Positions 1 to 8,799 of a stretch of 64,000 nt of DNA are shown here, piece by piece. Source of the DNA: Thiosymbion sp942492625. GTDB taxonomy: Bacteria; Pseudomonadota; Gammaproteobacteria; Chromatiales; Chromatiaceae. Within the stretch, counting starts at the first letter, position 1; every line of letters begins with the position of its first letter. The stretch is taken from assembly GCA_942492625.1 (NCBI GenBank), contig CALOFM010000021.1, positions 151,992 to 215,991 of the forward strand. The letters run 5' to 3'. The notes under the pieces were generated by a model. The model searched no databases, had not been told where the DNA came from, and worked only from the letters and a program-made list of their open reading frames with translations. The position numbers and the translations under genes were made by a program.

Positions 1-1
1 C

Positions 2-925
2 TGGATTGCGTCGGGAATCTACATCATAGAGCCCGCCGAGCGCGGCGTGATCCTGCGTTTCGGTGCCTACACCGAGATGACCGAGCCGGGCCCCCACTGG
101 CGGTTCCCGTTCCCGATCGAAGAGGTGGTCAAGGTCAACGTGGACGAGATCTCCACCTTCACCCACAAGGCGGCCATGTTGACCAAGGACGAGAACATTG
201 TGGACGTGGAGCTTACCGTGCAGTCCCGCATCCAAGATGCGGCAGACTATCTGTTCCAAGACCAGTCGCCTGACAAGACGCTGCGCGACGCCACCGAGAC
301 GGTCGTGCGCAAGACCATTGGCGGCAGCCGGCTGGACTTCATTCTCACCGAGGGCCGTAGCGCCGTGGCCGAGATGATCCGAGAGCGTGCCCAGGCTCTG
401 ATCAATCAGTACAAGACGGGTCTGGAGATCACCTCCGTCAACATGCAGCCGGCCAAGCCGCCGGAGCAGGTCAAAGAGGCGTTCGACGACGCCATCAAGG
501 CACGTGAGGACAAGGAGCGCCTGGAGAACAAGGCCGAGGCGTATTCCAACGAGATTCTTCCTCGTGCGCGAGGCGAGGCGGCGCGGGTGCAGGCGGACGC
601 CAAGGCCTATCGCGACAGGGTGGTCGCCGGAGCCGAGGGTGAGACCGCGCGCTTTCTCGCTCTTCTGAGCGAGTACGAGAAGGCGCCCCGGGTCACGCGC
701 GAGCGACTCTACCTGGAGACCATGGAGCAGGTCCTCGGAGAGACCAGCAAGGTGCTTCTCGACGTGAAAGAGGGCAACAGCCTGATGTACTTGCCCCTGG
801 ACCAGATGCTGAAGCAGGGCGGCGGACCGGGTCAGCAGCCGCCGCAGCAACCCAGCGCTCAGTCCGAGGAGGAGTCCGCGGCCAGGCCGGAGCGCGCGGT
901 CGTACGTGATAGGAGGTCCCGCTAA
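2..925 (+). CDS. hflK: HflK, FtsH protease modulator (5' end outside window)
   Basis: SPFH/prohibitin-family membrane protein that with HflC forms the periplasm-facing complex around the FtsH protease. The frame is open from base 2 (WIASGIYIIEPAERG...), so the start codon, N-terminal segment and membrane anchor lie left of the window. Visible are the SPFH core, the conserved stretch AFDDAIKARED, the helical segment EAYSNEILPRARGEA and the near C-terminal signature ERLYLETMEQVLG, then a Gln/Pro-rich tail. The stop overlaps the hflC start by one base (TAATG), so the two are translationally coupled. Identity is secure; only the length is unknown. Confidence 0.95.
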   Translation, partial: WIASGIYIIEPAERGVILRFGAYTEMTEPGPHWRFPFPIEEVVKVNVDEISTFTHKAAMLTKDENIVDVELTVQSRIQDAADYLFQDQSPDKTLRDATETVVRKTIGGSRLDFILTEGRSAVAEMIRERAQALINQYKTGLEITSVNMQPAKPPEQVKEAFDDAIKAREDKERLENKAEAYSNEILPRARGEAARVQADAKAYRDRVVAGAEGETARFLALLSEYEKAPRVTRERLYLETMEQVLGETSKVLLDVKEGNSLMYLPLDQMLKQGGGPGQQPPQQPSAQSEEESAARPERAVVRDRRSR

Positions 926-1995
926 TGAATCAAGCCAAAATGCTGGCGCCCCTCGGGCTGATCGTATTGGCCCTCGTGGTCTACGCGTCCACCTTCATCG
1001 TCAACCAGTGGGAGGTCGCGATCAAGCTGCGGCTTGGTGAAATCGTCGACAGTGAGTACGAGCCCGGGCTGCATTGGATGGTCCCTGTGCTCAACAACGT
1101 CAAGACGTTCGACGGCCGCATCCAGACCCTGGACTCCCAGCCCGAGCGGTTTCTCACGATTGAGAAGAAGGACGTGATCGTCGACTCCTTTGTTAAGTGG
1201 CGTATTACCAACCCCGGACAGTTTTACCGTTCCACTGGAGGCGACAGCGGGCGTACCGCCAGGCTGCTGTCCGAGCGGGTAAACACCGCACTGCGTGACG
1301 AGTTCGGCATGCGTACCATCCAAGAAGTGGTCTCGGACGACCGCTTGGAGCTGATGCAGACGCTGTCCAAGAAAGTCGACGCCAATGCCGCCGAGCTCGG
1401 GATCGAGGTCGTCGACGTGCGTGTAAAGAAGATCGATCTGCCTCCGGAAGTCAGTGAGTCGGTCTATCAACGTATGCGTGCCGAGCGCGAGCGAGTTGCC
1501 CGCGACCTGCGTGCCAGGGGCGCGGAGGCTTCCGAGCGTATCCGCGCAGACGCCGACCGGCAACGCACCGTGACCCTGGCTGAAGCCTACAAGGAATCCG
1601 AGCAACTGCGTGGTGAGGGCGACGCCAAGGCCGCGGAGATTTATGCCAACGCATTCAACCAGAACAAGGACTTCTTCAGCTTCCACCGCAGCCTCAACGC
1701 CTACCGCACTGCCTTCGGCGAAGGCGGGAACATGATGGTTCTACAGCCAGAGTCTGACTTCTTCCGTTATTTCAAGGAGAAAGGCGAGAGTGTTGTGGAG
1801 CCCAAAGCTCCGGAGCCGGGAGACGTGCCTCCTTTTGCGCCTGCGCCTGCGCCCGACGCGGTCCTGGCACCGCCGCCGCAGGCAGTGGTGCCGGTAGGGC
1901 AGACACCGGGCGCTTCGGCACCGGCGGCCGCTCCGCGGGCCGCGCCCGCCGCGGCACCGGAAGTTGCTCCGCCGCCCTTTGTGCCGAATCCCTGA
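925..1995 (+). CDS. hflC: HflC, FtsH protease modulator
   Basis: Partner of HflK in the HflKC complex that restrains FtsH at the inner membrane. The 356-residue product opens with a membrane anchor (about residues 8-26), followed by the SPFH domain and a charged helical region (ERERVARDLRARGAEASERIRADADR), with the typical C-terminal motif FFSFHRSLNAYR. The last 60 or so residues are a Pro/Ala-rich tail, making it slightly longer than the E. coli protein (334). An AGGAGG ribosome site (910-915) precedes the ATG, which overlaps the hflK stop. Confidence 0.95.
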   Translation: MNQAKMLAPLGLIVLALVVYASTFIVNQWEVAIKLRLGEIVDSEYEPGLHWMVPVLNNVKTFDGRIQTLDSQPERFLTIEKKDVIVDSFVKWRITNPGQFYRSTGGDSGRTARLLSERVNTALRDEFGMRTIQEVVSDDRLELMQTLSKKVDANAAELGIEVVDVRVKKIDLPPEVSESVYQRMRAERERVARDLRARGAEASERIRADADRQRTVTLAEAYKESEQLRGEGDAKAAEIYANAFNQNKDFFSFHRSLNAYRTAFGEGGNMMVLQPESDFFRYFKEKGESVVEPKAPEPGDVPPFAPAPAPDAVLAPPPQAVVPVGQTPGASAPAAAPRAAPAAAPEVAPPPFVPNP

Positions 1996-2031
1996 GACCG
2001 ATCGGCGGTCTCCGCGTAGTCGGATCCTCGG

Positions 2032-2217
2032 ATGTGGCACGATCTACTTGTTGCCCTTGCGCTACTGTTCGTCATCGAGGGCGTCTGGCCCTTTCTGAGT
2101 CCCGGCGGCCTGCGCCGCGCACTGCTTCTGATTGCCGAGCAGGATGACCGCTCCCTGCGCGGTGCCGGTCTGGGGGGCATGCTCGCGGGTGTCGTTCTGC
2201 TGTATCTGGTGAATTGA
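2032..2217 (+). CDS. yjeT: YjeT/DUF2065 small membrane protein
   Basis: A 61-residue protein made almost entirely of two hydrophobic helices separated by a short polar turn (PGGLRRALLLIAEQDDRSLRG). Length, sequence style and position between hflC and hisZ fit the DUF2065 (YjeT) family. Its function is unknown. It lies 36 bases after hflC and 9 bases before hisZ, so it is probably co-transcribed with both. Confidence 0.85.
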   Translation: MWHDLLVALALLFVIEGVWPFLSPGGLRRALLLIAEQDDRSLRGAGLGGMLAGVVLLYLVN

Positions 2218-2226
2218 GAGCCCACC

Positions 2227-3411
2227 ATGCAAGAGGAACGTTGGCTGCTGCCCACCGGCATCGAAGAGATCCTGCCACCTCAAGCGCGGGTGATGGAGCG
2301 CCTGAGCCGTGATCTGCTTGACCTCTATGAGAGCTGGGGCTACGAGCTTGTTATTCCGCCGTTCGTCGATTTCCTCGAGTCCCTTCTGACGGGGACGGGG
2401 CACGACCTGGATCTGCAGACCTTCAAGCTCACCGATCAGCTCAGCGGCCGGATGCTCGGCGTGCGTGCCGACATGACGCCCCAGGCCGCCCGTATCGACG
2501 CCCATCATCTACGCAGCGAGGTGCCGACGCGGCTATGCTACCTGGGCACGGTGCTGCACACGCGCTCGGACGGTTTCGCAGGCACCCGCAGCCCGATGCA
2601 GATCGGCGCGGAGATTTATGGTCACTCGGGTGCCGAGAGCGATGTGGAGATACTGCGTCTGGTGATGTTGACCCTGGCGGTCGCTGGTATCGAAGACGTA
2701 TACCTCGATTTGGGCCACGTCGGCATTTACCGTGGTCTAGCGCGCGAGGCCGGTCTCGATGCGCGACAGGAGACGGCCCTGTTCGAGGCCCTGCAGCGCA
2801 AGGCCACCCCGGAGATCGATGCACTGATCCGGGCCTACGGGGTAAAAGGCGAATCGGCGCGTATGCTGCTGGCGTTGGCCGCGCTGAACGGCGACGCCGC
2901 CCTGGACCGGGCTGCCTCAGAACTGGCGGCGGCTGATTCGTCGGTGCGCGCGGCCCTGGACCACCTGCGGCGCGTAGCGGACGAGACGCGCATCTGGCTT
3001 CCAGAGGTTCCCGTCCACTTCGATCTTGCCGAGCTGCGCGGCTACCATTACAAAACCGGGGTCGTGTTCGCCGCCTTCGTGCCGGGGTGGGGGCAGGAAA
3101 TCGTCCGTGGCGGGCGCTACGACGATATCGGCAGGGTATTTGGCCGCGCCCGCCCGGCGGTGGGCTTCAGTACCGACCTCAAGGGCTTGCTCCGGATGGG
3201 CTTAGGCTTGCAAGGACGTTACGCGCAAGGCGAAAAGGTTTTTGCACCCTGGTCCGCGGATCCCGCTCTGCAGGATGAGATTGCCCGCTTGCGCAGGTCG
3301 GGCCGGCAAGTGGTTACGCAGCTGCCGGGTCAGGCATGTACGGCCGCGGACTTGGGCTGCGGCGAGCGTCTGGAGCGCCAAGCAACTGGTTGGATGTTGG
3401 TGCCGGTCTAG
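2227..3411 (+). CDS. hisZ: ATP phosphoribosyltransferase regulatory subunit HisZ
   Basis: A HisRS-like paralogue without tRNA-charging activity, which in species with short-form HisG forms the hetero-octameric first enzyme of histidine synthesis. The 394-residue length is normal. The catalytic-core-like fold is seen in ADMTPQAARIDAHHL (motif 2 region) and RGGRYDDIGRVFGRARPAVGFS (motif 3 region). The location between yjeT and purA is the standard gammaproteobacterial one. HisG itself is not in the window. Confidence 0.93.
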   Translation: MQEERWLLPTGIEEILPPQARVMERLSRDLLDLYESWGYELVIPPFVDFLESLLTGTGHDLDLQTFKLTDQLSGRMLGVRADMTPQAARIDAHHLRSEVPTRLCYLGTVLHTRSDGFAGTRSPMQIGAEIYGHSGAESDVEILRLVMLTLAVAGIEDVYLDLGHVGIYRGLAREAGLDARQETALFEALQRKATPEIDALIRAYGVKGESARMLLALAALNGDAALDRAASELAAADSSVRAALDHLRRVADETRIWLPEVPVHFDLAELRGYHYKTGVVFAAFVPGWGQEIVRGGRYDDIGRVFGRARPAVGFSTDLKGLLRMGLGLQGRYAQGEKVFAPWSADPALQDEIARLRRSGRQVVTQLPGQACTAADLGCGERLERQATGWMLVPV

Positions 3412-3436
3412 TTGAGTTTTTCGAGTGGAAAAGAAC

Positions 3437-4732
3437 ATGGGAAAAAACGTAGTCGTAATCGGAGCCCAGTGGGGAGACGAGGGCAAGGGCAAGGTCGTGG
3501 ACCTGTTAACGGATCGGGCATCCGCAGTCGTGCGGTTCCAGGGTGGGCATAACGCCGGTCACACGCTGGTTATCGATGGTCAACAGACTATCTTGCACCT
3601 GATCCCGTCCGGCGTCCTGCGGAAGAATGTGCAATGCGTCATCGGCAACGGGGTGGTCCTGTCGCCCAGCGCTTTGCTCGAGGAGCTGCACATGCTGGAC
3701 CAACGCGGCGTGCCGGCGCGAGAGCGCCTGAAGATCAGTCCTTCCTGCCCGTTGATCCTGCCCTACCATATAGCCCTGGACCAGGCGCGGGAACTCGCAC
3801 GCGGCAAGAAGGCTATCGGTACCACGGGCCGTGGAATCGGACCGGCGTACGAGGACAAGGTCTCCCGGCGGGGCTTGCGCCTCGGCGATCTGCTCGACTC
3901 CGGCGCCTTCGCCGACAAGCTGCGCGAGGTTATGGAATACCACAACTTCGCCTTGGAGCATTATTTCAAGGCCGAAGCCGTCGGCTACCAGGGCGTGCTG
4001 GACGAGGTCCTGGCCCAGGCGGAAGAGATTATGCCGCTGGTGGCGGACGTCCCGGGCCTGCTTCACGCGCTCGGCCGAGACGGCAAGAATTGCCTGTTCG
4101 AAGGTGCCCAGGGCGCGTTGCTCGACATCGATCACGGTACCTATCCCTTCGTCACCTCGTCCACGACCACTGCTGGCGGCGCGGCCAGCGGCAGCGGGGT
4201 CGGCCCGAGGTGCCTCGACTATGTGCTCGGCATCGTCAAGGCCTACACTACCCGTGTAGGCGCCGGTCCCTTCCCGACAGAGTTATTCGATGCGGATGGG
4301 GATCACCTGGGCGAGAAGGGGCACGAGTTCGGTGCCACGACAGGGCGCAAGCGGCGCTGCGGCTGGCTGGACATGGTTGCGTTGAAGCGCTCATTCGACA
4401 TCAACAGCGTGACCGGCATCTGTATCACCAAGCTCGATGTGCTCGACGGCATGGAGAGGATTCGCGTCTGCGCCGGCTACGACCTGGACGGCGAGCAGCT
4501 GAGCGCACCTCCAACCACCTCGGATGTCCTGGAGCGATGCCGGCCGAGCTACCTGGATCTCCCAGGCTGGAAGGAATCGACCATGGGTGCCACTTCTTTC
4601 GATGCGCTGCCTGAGAACGCGCGAGACTTTCTGGCCAAGATCGAGGAGCTTTCCGAGCTGCCGATCGACGTCATCTCCACAGGGGCGGATCGGGTGCACA
4701 CGATCCTGAAGCGGCATCCTTTCGACGCCTGA
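3437..4732 (+). CDS. purA: Adenylosuccinate synthetase
   Basis: Joins IMP and aspartate using GTP, the committed step from IMP to AMP. The N-terminal GTP-binding loop QWGDEGKGK, the IMP-site sequence GHNAGHT, TTGRGIGPAYEDK and the C-terminal STGADR are all present. I place the start at the ATG at 3437, which gives the usual N-terminus MGKNVVVIGAQWGDEG (431 residues). An in-frame GTG at 3425 would add four residues and is less likely. No strong ribosome site is visible. It follows hisZ by 25 bases. Confidence 0.96.
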   Translation: MGKNVVVIGAQWGDEGKGKVVDLLTDRASAVVRFQGGHNAGHTLVIDGQQTILHLIPSGVLRKNVQCVIGNGVVLSPSALLEELHMLDQRGVPARERLKISPSCPLILPYHIALDQARELARGKKAIGTTGRGIGPAYEDKVSRRGLRLGDLLDSGAFADKLREVMEYHNFALEHYFKAEAVGYQGVLDEVLAQAEEIMPLVADVPGLLHALGRDGKNCLFEGAQGALLDIDHGTYPFVTSSTTTAGGAASGSGVGPRCLDYVLGIVKAYTTRVGAGPFPTELFDADGDHLGEKGHEFGATTGRKRRCGWLDMVALKRSFDINSVTGICITKLDVLDGMERIRVCAGYDLDGEQLSAPPTTSDVLERCRPSYLDLPGWKESTMGATSFDALPENARDFLAKIEELSELPIDVISTGADRVHTILKRHPFDA

Positions 4733-4785
4733 GTGTGCCGTCTGGGCGCGCCTGATGCGTTTTCGCCCGGGTTACCTGTGTGTGA

Positions 4786-4816
4786 GATGGCGGTGAAGGT
4801 CGCAGCGAGCGCCATC
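4786..4816. repeat. Inverted repeat after purA
   Basis: GATGGCG (4786-4792) and its exact reverse complement CGCCATC (4810-4816) are separated by 17 bases. The hairpin lies 54 bases after the purA stop and could mark a transcript end or a protein site. There is no T-run, so it is not a classical intrinsic terminator. Confidence 0.35.
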
Positions 4817-4872
4817 GGCTCGACCGTCTCAGTAGGTCTCCGGCTCGCTACGATTGGCCGGCGGTGTTTTCT

Positions 4873-4902
4873 TTGACAGAGAAAGCCCGTTGACAATATA
4901 AT
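4873..4902 (+). promoter_or_regulatory. Near-consensus sigma70 promoter for the yceD-rpmF-fab operon
   Basis: A perfect -35 hexamer TTGACA (4873-4878) and a perfect -10 hexamer TATAAT (4897-4902) are separated by 18 bases. Expected transcription start is around 4909-4910, only two or three bases before the yceD ATG at 4912. The leader would then be too short for a ribosome-binding site. Confidence 0.75.
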
Positions 4903-4911
4903 TCCTGGCTT

Positions 4912-5424
4912 ATGTCCTCGACGCTGCCCGATCTGCTTGATCCGTGGCGCGCTGTAGACAGCCGCTCGGTCATAACCGGTCGCCTGCCCTTGTCGAGCTT
5001 GCCCCGATTGCGGGAGGTTTTGCTCGATACGGCGGGCGATGTTTCGTTCGGGCTCGCGTTTTTGCGCGATGACGAGCAGCGGGCTGTGCTTGACTGCGAG
5101 GTGGCTGCTACCCTGCGGTTGCGTTGTCAGCGTTGCCTCGAAGCACTGGATCACCAAGTGGACACCAGCATCAGGTTGGCACTGGTGTCGGGCGCGGACG
5201 AAGAGCGGCAACTGCCCGAGCGCTACGACCCCTTGCCCGTTACCGAACGGCTCATGCGGCCCGGGGAGCTGATTGAAGACGAGCTGTTGCTCGCTCTTCC
5301 CCAGATCGCGATGCACGATCCGGAAGTATGTGCGGCGCAAGTCTCGGAGGCCGGGACATTTCAGGCACAGAAACGGGAGACCAATCCCTTCGCGGTGCTC
5401 GCCGAGCTTAAGCGCGGGGATTGA
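4912..5424 (+). CDS. yceD: YceD/DUF177 family protein (23S rRNA accumulation protein)
   Basis: Conserved partner of rpmF, implicated in 23S rRNA processing or accumulation. The 170 residues show the family landmarks: N-terminal LLDPWRAVDSR, the Cys pair in RLRCQRCLEAL (possible metal site), the acidic segment ELIEDELLLALPQIAMHDPEVC and the C-terminal NPFAVLAELKRGD. The start at 4912 is supported by the N-terminal match to the family. No Shine-Dalgarno can fit between the promoter and this ATG. Confidence 0.88.
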   Translation: MSSTLPDLLDPWRAVDSRSVITGRLPLSSLPRLREVLLDTAGDVSFGLAFLRDDEQRAVLDCEVAATLRLRCQRCLEALDHQVDTSIRLALVSGADEERQLPERYDPLPVTERLMRPGELIEDELLLALPQIAMHDPEVCAAQVSEAGTFQAQKRETNPFAVLAELKRGD

Positions 5425-5562
5425 CGAAAGCCGAAATCGCCACTTAGGGGCGTTTGCGGCGCCGGTTCCGCAAGAACGCGGACTCGGTAAACAAGTAATT
5501 GGTATTGGCCGATTGGATCTTCCAGTCCAAGATGGCCCTGTCGATGCGAATCGGAGACAAGT

Positions 5563-5739
5563 ATGGCAGTCCAAAAAAATCGGAAAACCCCTTCCAAGCG
5601 GGGCATGCGTCGTGCCCACGACGCTCTGACCACACCTACCTTGTCCGTGGATTCGGAAACCGGCGAAACCCACCGTCGTCACCACGTATCGCCTGACGGC
5701 TACTATCGCGGCCGCAAGGTCGTCGACAAGAACGACTGA
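5563..5739 (+). CDS. rpmF: 50S ribosomal protein L32
   Basis: A 58-residue basic protein starting MAVQKNRKTPSKRGMRRAHD and ending RGRKVVDKND, diagnostic of bacterial L32. It includes the central SVDSETGETHRRHHVSPDGYY segment. The zinc cysteines found in some L32 proteins are absent (C- form). A GGAGAC ribosome site (5553-5558) lies 4 bases before the ATG. Its place between yceD and plsX is the classical order. Confidence 0.95.
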   Translation: MAVQKNRKTPSKRGMRRAHDALTTPTLSVDSETGETHRRHHVSPDGYYRGRKVVDKND

Positions 5740-5798
5740 TTACGGTCGATATCCCTCGCGACCGGCCCGAGTGCTGAGCTGCCGGGAGGGAGAACCCC

Positions 5799-6830
5799 TT
5801 GCCTGATCGCCTTACCATTGCTCTGGACGCCATGGGCGGGGACCACGGTCCCGTCGTGGTCGTCCCCGCGGCGTTGCAGTTCCTGCGCAAGTCTCCGCAG
5901 ACGGCTCTGATTCTCGTGGGAAAAGAGGACGCGATAACTCCGCATCTGGGCGGCGCCGACCTCGGCGATCGGATGGCGATCCGCCACGCCTCGCAAGAGG
6001 TCGACATGGACGAACACCCCTCCAATGCGTTGCGCAAAAAGAAGGACTCTTCCATGCGCGTTGCGTTGAATCTGGTCAAGAGCGGCGAGGCGAACGCCTG
6101 CGTCAGCGCCGGCAACACCGGTGCCCTGATGGCTACTGCACGCTTCGTGCTCAAGACGCTACCGCTGGTGGACAGGCCCGCGATCATTACCGCCGTGCCC
6201 GCGTTGGAGGGGCAGACCCACATGCTCGACCTGGGCGCCAATGTGGATTGCACGGCCGAGCACTTGTTCCAATTCGCAGTGATGGGCAGCGAGCTGGTGA
6301 CCGCTGTGGCGGGCATAGCGGCCCCGAAGGTGGGCCTGCTGAACATCGGAGAGGAAGAGATCAAGGGCAACGAGCAGGTCAAGCAAGCCCATGAGCTGCT
6401 CGTGGCAAGCTCGCTGAACTACATCGGCTATGTCGAGGGTGACGACATCTACCTCGGCGACGTAGACCTTGTGGTCTCCGACGGCTTCGTCGGCAATGTG
6501 GCCCTGAAGGCCAGCGAGGGTATCGCGAAGCTGGTACGCCACTTTCTTACCTATCATTTCAAGCGCACCCCTTTGACGCGCCTGTCGGGGTTGGCCGCCA
6601 TGCCCATCCTCAAGCGGTTTCGCCGCACCTTCGATCCTCGGCGTTACAACGGCGCCAGCCTCCTCGGTTTGCGCGGGATCGTCATCAAGAGCCACGGCGG
6701 GGCGGATGTGCTGGCGTACGAGAACGCGATCCACATCGCGGAGAAGGAGATTCACTGCAACATACCGGACCGCATCGCGCAGCAGGTGTCGCGGCACCTG
6801 GAAGCCGAGCAGCAGAGGGCAACCGCGTGA
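5799..6830 (+). CDS. plsX: Phosphate acyltransferase PlsX
   Basis: Makes acyl-phosphate from acyl-ACP for phospholipid synthesis. The 343 residues begin with the family signature IALDAMGGDHGP and include SAGNTGALMA and VVSDGFVGNVALKASEG. The start is a TTG at 5799 preceded by a strong GGGAGGGAG ribosome site (5784-5792). An ATG would remove the conserved N-terminus. The stop overlaps the fabH start (GTGA). Confidence 0.95.
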   Translation: MPDRLTIALDAMGGDHGPVVVVPAALQFLRKSPQTALILVGKEDAITPHLGGADLGDRMAIRHASQEVDMDEHPSNALRKKKDSSMRVALNLVKSGEANACVSAGNTGALMATARFVLKTLPLVDRPAIITAVPALEGQTHMLDLGANVDCTAEHLFQFAVMGSELVTAVAGIAAPKVGLLNIGEEEIKGNEQVKQAHELLVASSLNYIGYVEGDDIYLGDVDLVVSDGFVGNVALKASEGIAKLVRHFLTYHFKRTPLTRLSGLAAMPILKRFRRTFDPRRYNGASLLGLRGIVIKSHGGADVLAYENAIHIAEKEIHCNIPDRIAQQVSRHLEAEQQRATA

Positions 6831-7786
6831 CGCCTTATTCCCGTATCATCGGTACCGGTGCCTATCTGCCGGAGAAGGTCCTGACCAACAAGGACCTAGA
6901 AGACATTATCGATACCACGGACGAATGGATCCGGGGCCGTACGGGGATACGCCAGCGCCACGTAGTCGCCGAGGGCGAGACCTGTAGTCAGCTCGCGGAA
7001 GGCGCGGCACGCCGGGCGCTCGAAGCCGCCGGCATCGATCCCTGCGAGATCGACCTCATTGTGGTGGGTACGACCACGCCCGACCAGATCTTCCCCAGCA
7101 CGGCCTGCCTGCTGCAACAGCGCCTCGACATCCATGGCTGCTGCGCCTTCGACGTGCAGGCGGTGTGCACCGGCTTCGTCTATGCGGTCGGCGTTGCTGA
7201 CCAGTTCATCCGCGCCGGCAGCGCTAAACGCGCCCTGGTGGTCGGGGCCGAGACCATGTCCCGCCTCCTCGACTGGCAGGACCGGGTCACGGCAGTCCTA
7301 TTCGGTGATGGTGCCGGCGCGGTGGTGCTGGAAGCTTCCGAGGAACCGGGTATCATCTCCACGCACCTGCACGCGGATGGTGCCTTTGTGGACCTGCTCC
7401 AGGTTCCAGGCGGAATCGGTGGTGACCGCAATGCGGATCACTACCTGGAGATGAAGGGGACCGAGGTTTTCAGGATGGCGGTCACCACCCTGAGCCGCAT
7501 CGTCGACGAGACCCTGGAGGCCAACGGAATGCAGAAGTCTGACATCGACTGGCTCATTCCGCACCAGGCCAACAATCGTATCCTCCAGGCGACCGCCCGT
7601 AAGCTGGATATGCCCATGGACCGGGTGGTGGTCACGGTGGACGAGCACGCCAATACTTCTGCGGCCTCCATACCCATGGCGTTTGACGTTGCGGTCCGGG
7701 ACGGGCGTATCCGGCGCGGCGAAACGGTGCTCATGGAGGGCTTCGGAGGCGGCTTCACCTGGGGAACGGTCCTGTTGAAGTACTGA
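6827..7786 (+). CDS. fabH: 3-oxoacyl-ACP synthase III (KAS III)
   Basis: Initiates fatty-acid elongation by condensing acetyl-CoA with malonyl-ACP. The 319-residue protein carries the Cys-His-Asn triad: Cys114 in QAVCTGF, His246 in IPHQANNRI and Asn276 in HANTSAASIP. The C-terminal GFGGGFTWG is also typical. It starts at a GTG overlapping the plsX stop by four bases, implying coupled translation. The next gene should be fabD but is fabG. Confidence 0.96.
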   Translation: MTPYSRIIGTGAYLPEKVLTNKDLEDIIDTTDEWIRGRTGIRQRHVVAEGETCSQLAEGAARRALEAAGIDPCEIDLIVVGTTTPDQIFPSTACLLQQRLDIHGCCAFDVQAVCTGFVYAVGVADQFIRAGSAKRALVVGAETMSRLLDWQDRVTAVLFGDGAGAVVLEASEEPGIISTHLHADGAFVDLLQVPGGIGGDRNADHYLEMKGTEVFRMAVTTLSRIVDETLEANGMQKSDIDWLIPHQANNRILQATARKLDMPMDRVVVTVDEHANTSAASIPMAFDVAVRDGRIRRGETVLMEGFGGGFTWGTVLLKY

Positions 7787-7894
7787 ATGCACCCTGGTGG
7801 AATATGCGTATACAGATCTTATTCGAGAACAGATTCGGGGTCCTTGGGACCTTCGATCCGAAAGGCCTGAGCGCCGCTCGGGAGGCAACGCACA
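7787..7894 (+). other. Short fabH-fabG spacer where fabD is expected
   Basis: Only 108 bases separate fabH from fabG. In most gammaproteobacteria the roughly 930-base fabD (malonyl-CoA:ACP transacylase) lies here. No GHSLGE-type active-site sequence occurs in any frame of the spacer. It ends with the GGAGGC ribosome site of fabG (7881-7886). Confidence 0.8.
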
Positions 7895-8635
7895 ATGCTT
7901 GAAGGCGAGATCGCACTGGTAACGGGCGCATCCCGGGGAATCGGTCGGGCGATCGCCCTGTCCCTCGGCGCCGCAGGGGCGACGGTGGCCGGTACCGCCA
8001 CCACTGAAGCGGGCGCGGCGCAGATCGCAGAGACACTGCGCGAGAAGGGATGCAAAGGATTGGGGGTGGCGCTGAACGTGACCGATCGGGGCTCGATCGA
8101 TAACGCATTGAAGCGGGTGTCCGACGAGCTGGGCGCCCCGACCATCCTGGTCAACAACGCAGGCATTACCCGTGACAACCTTCTGATGCGGATGAAGGAT
8201 GATGAGTGGGACCAGGTGATCGACACCAATCTCAGCTCCATCTTTCGGTTGAGCAAGGCATGTCTGCGCGGCATGACCAAGGCGCGCAAGGGCAGGATTA
8301 TCAACATCTCTTCCGTGGTCGGAGCGACCGGAAACGGTGGCCAGACCAACTACGCCTCTGCGAAGGCTGGTATGATGGGCTTTACAAAGTCGCTTGCCCG
8401 GGAGGTCGGATCCCGAGGCATCACGGTCAACTGCGTGGCGCCCGGATTCATCGACACGGATATGACGCGGGAGCTGGACGAGGCACAGCGCGAGCGGCTC
8501 AAAAGCAGTATCCCACTCGGGCGCCTGGGCAGCCCGGACGATATCGCCTCTGTCGTCGCCTTTCTCGCCTCAGCGCAGGCGGGTTACATCACGGGTGAGA
8601 CCATCCACGTGAATGGCGGGATGCACATGGCCTGA
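7895..8635 (+). CDS. fabG: 3-oxoacyl-ACP reductase FabG
   Basis: NADPH-dependent short-chain dehydrogenase reducing 3-ketoacyl-ACP. The 246 residues show the nucleotide-binding TGASRGIG near residue 10, NNAGITRDNL, the catalytic Ser in INISSVVG and the YASAKAG Tyr-Lys pair, ending ETIHVNGGMHM. A GGAGGC ribosome site lies 8 bases before the ATG. Confidence 0.96.
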   Translation: MLEGEIALVTGASRGIGRAIALSLGAAGATVAGTATTEAGAAQIAETLREKGCKGLGVALNVTDRGSIDNALKRVSDELGAPTILVNNAGITRDNLLMRMKDDEWDQVIDTNLSSIFRLSKACLRGMTKARKGRIINISSVVGATGNGGQTNYASAKAGMMGFTKSLAREVGSRGITVNCVAPGFIDTDMTRELDEAQRERLKSSIPLGRLGSPDDIASVVAFLASAQAGYITGETIHVNGGMHMA

Positions 8636-8698
8636 CGGAGTTATTGACCGTCGGCCCAACGGCTGAAAACCGAATAATTTCAAGAAAGTTAAGGTGGT

Positions 8699-8746
8699 AC
8701 TCGAAAATGAGTCCGCCTTTCATCGCAAAACGTTTGTGAATAGAAT
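8699..8746 (+). promoter_or_regulatory. Candidate acpP promoter with small palindrome
   Basis: In the 164-base fabG-acpP gap, TTTCAT (8718-8723) and TAGAAT (8741-8746) stand 17 bases apart, an acceptable sigma70 pair. Just upstream, ACTC (8699-8702) and GAGT (8709-8712) flank a 6-base A-rich centre. A separate acpP promoter is known in E. coli; the assignment here is inference. Confidence 0.4.
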
Positions 8747-8799
8747 ACCGCGTGCCCTGGGGTCAGGGCCATCTATCTAATCCGGAGGATACAAGCACA

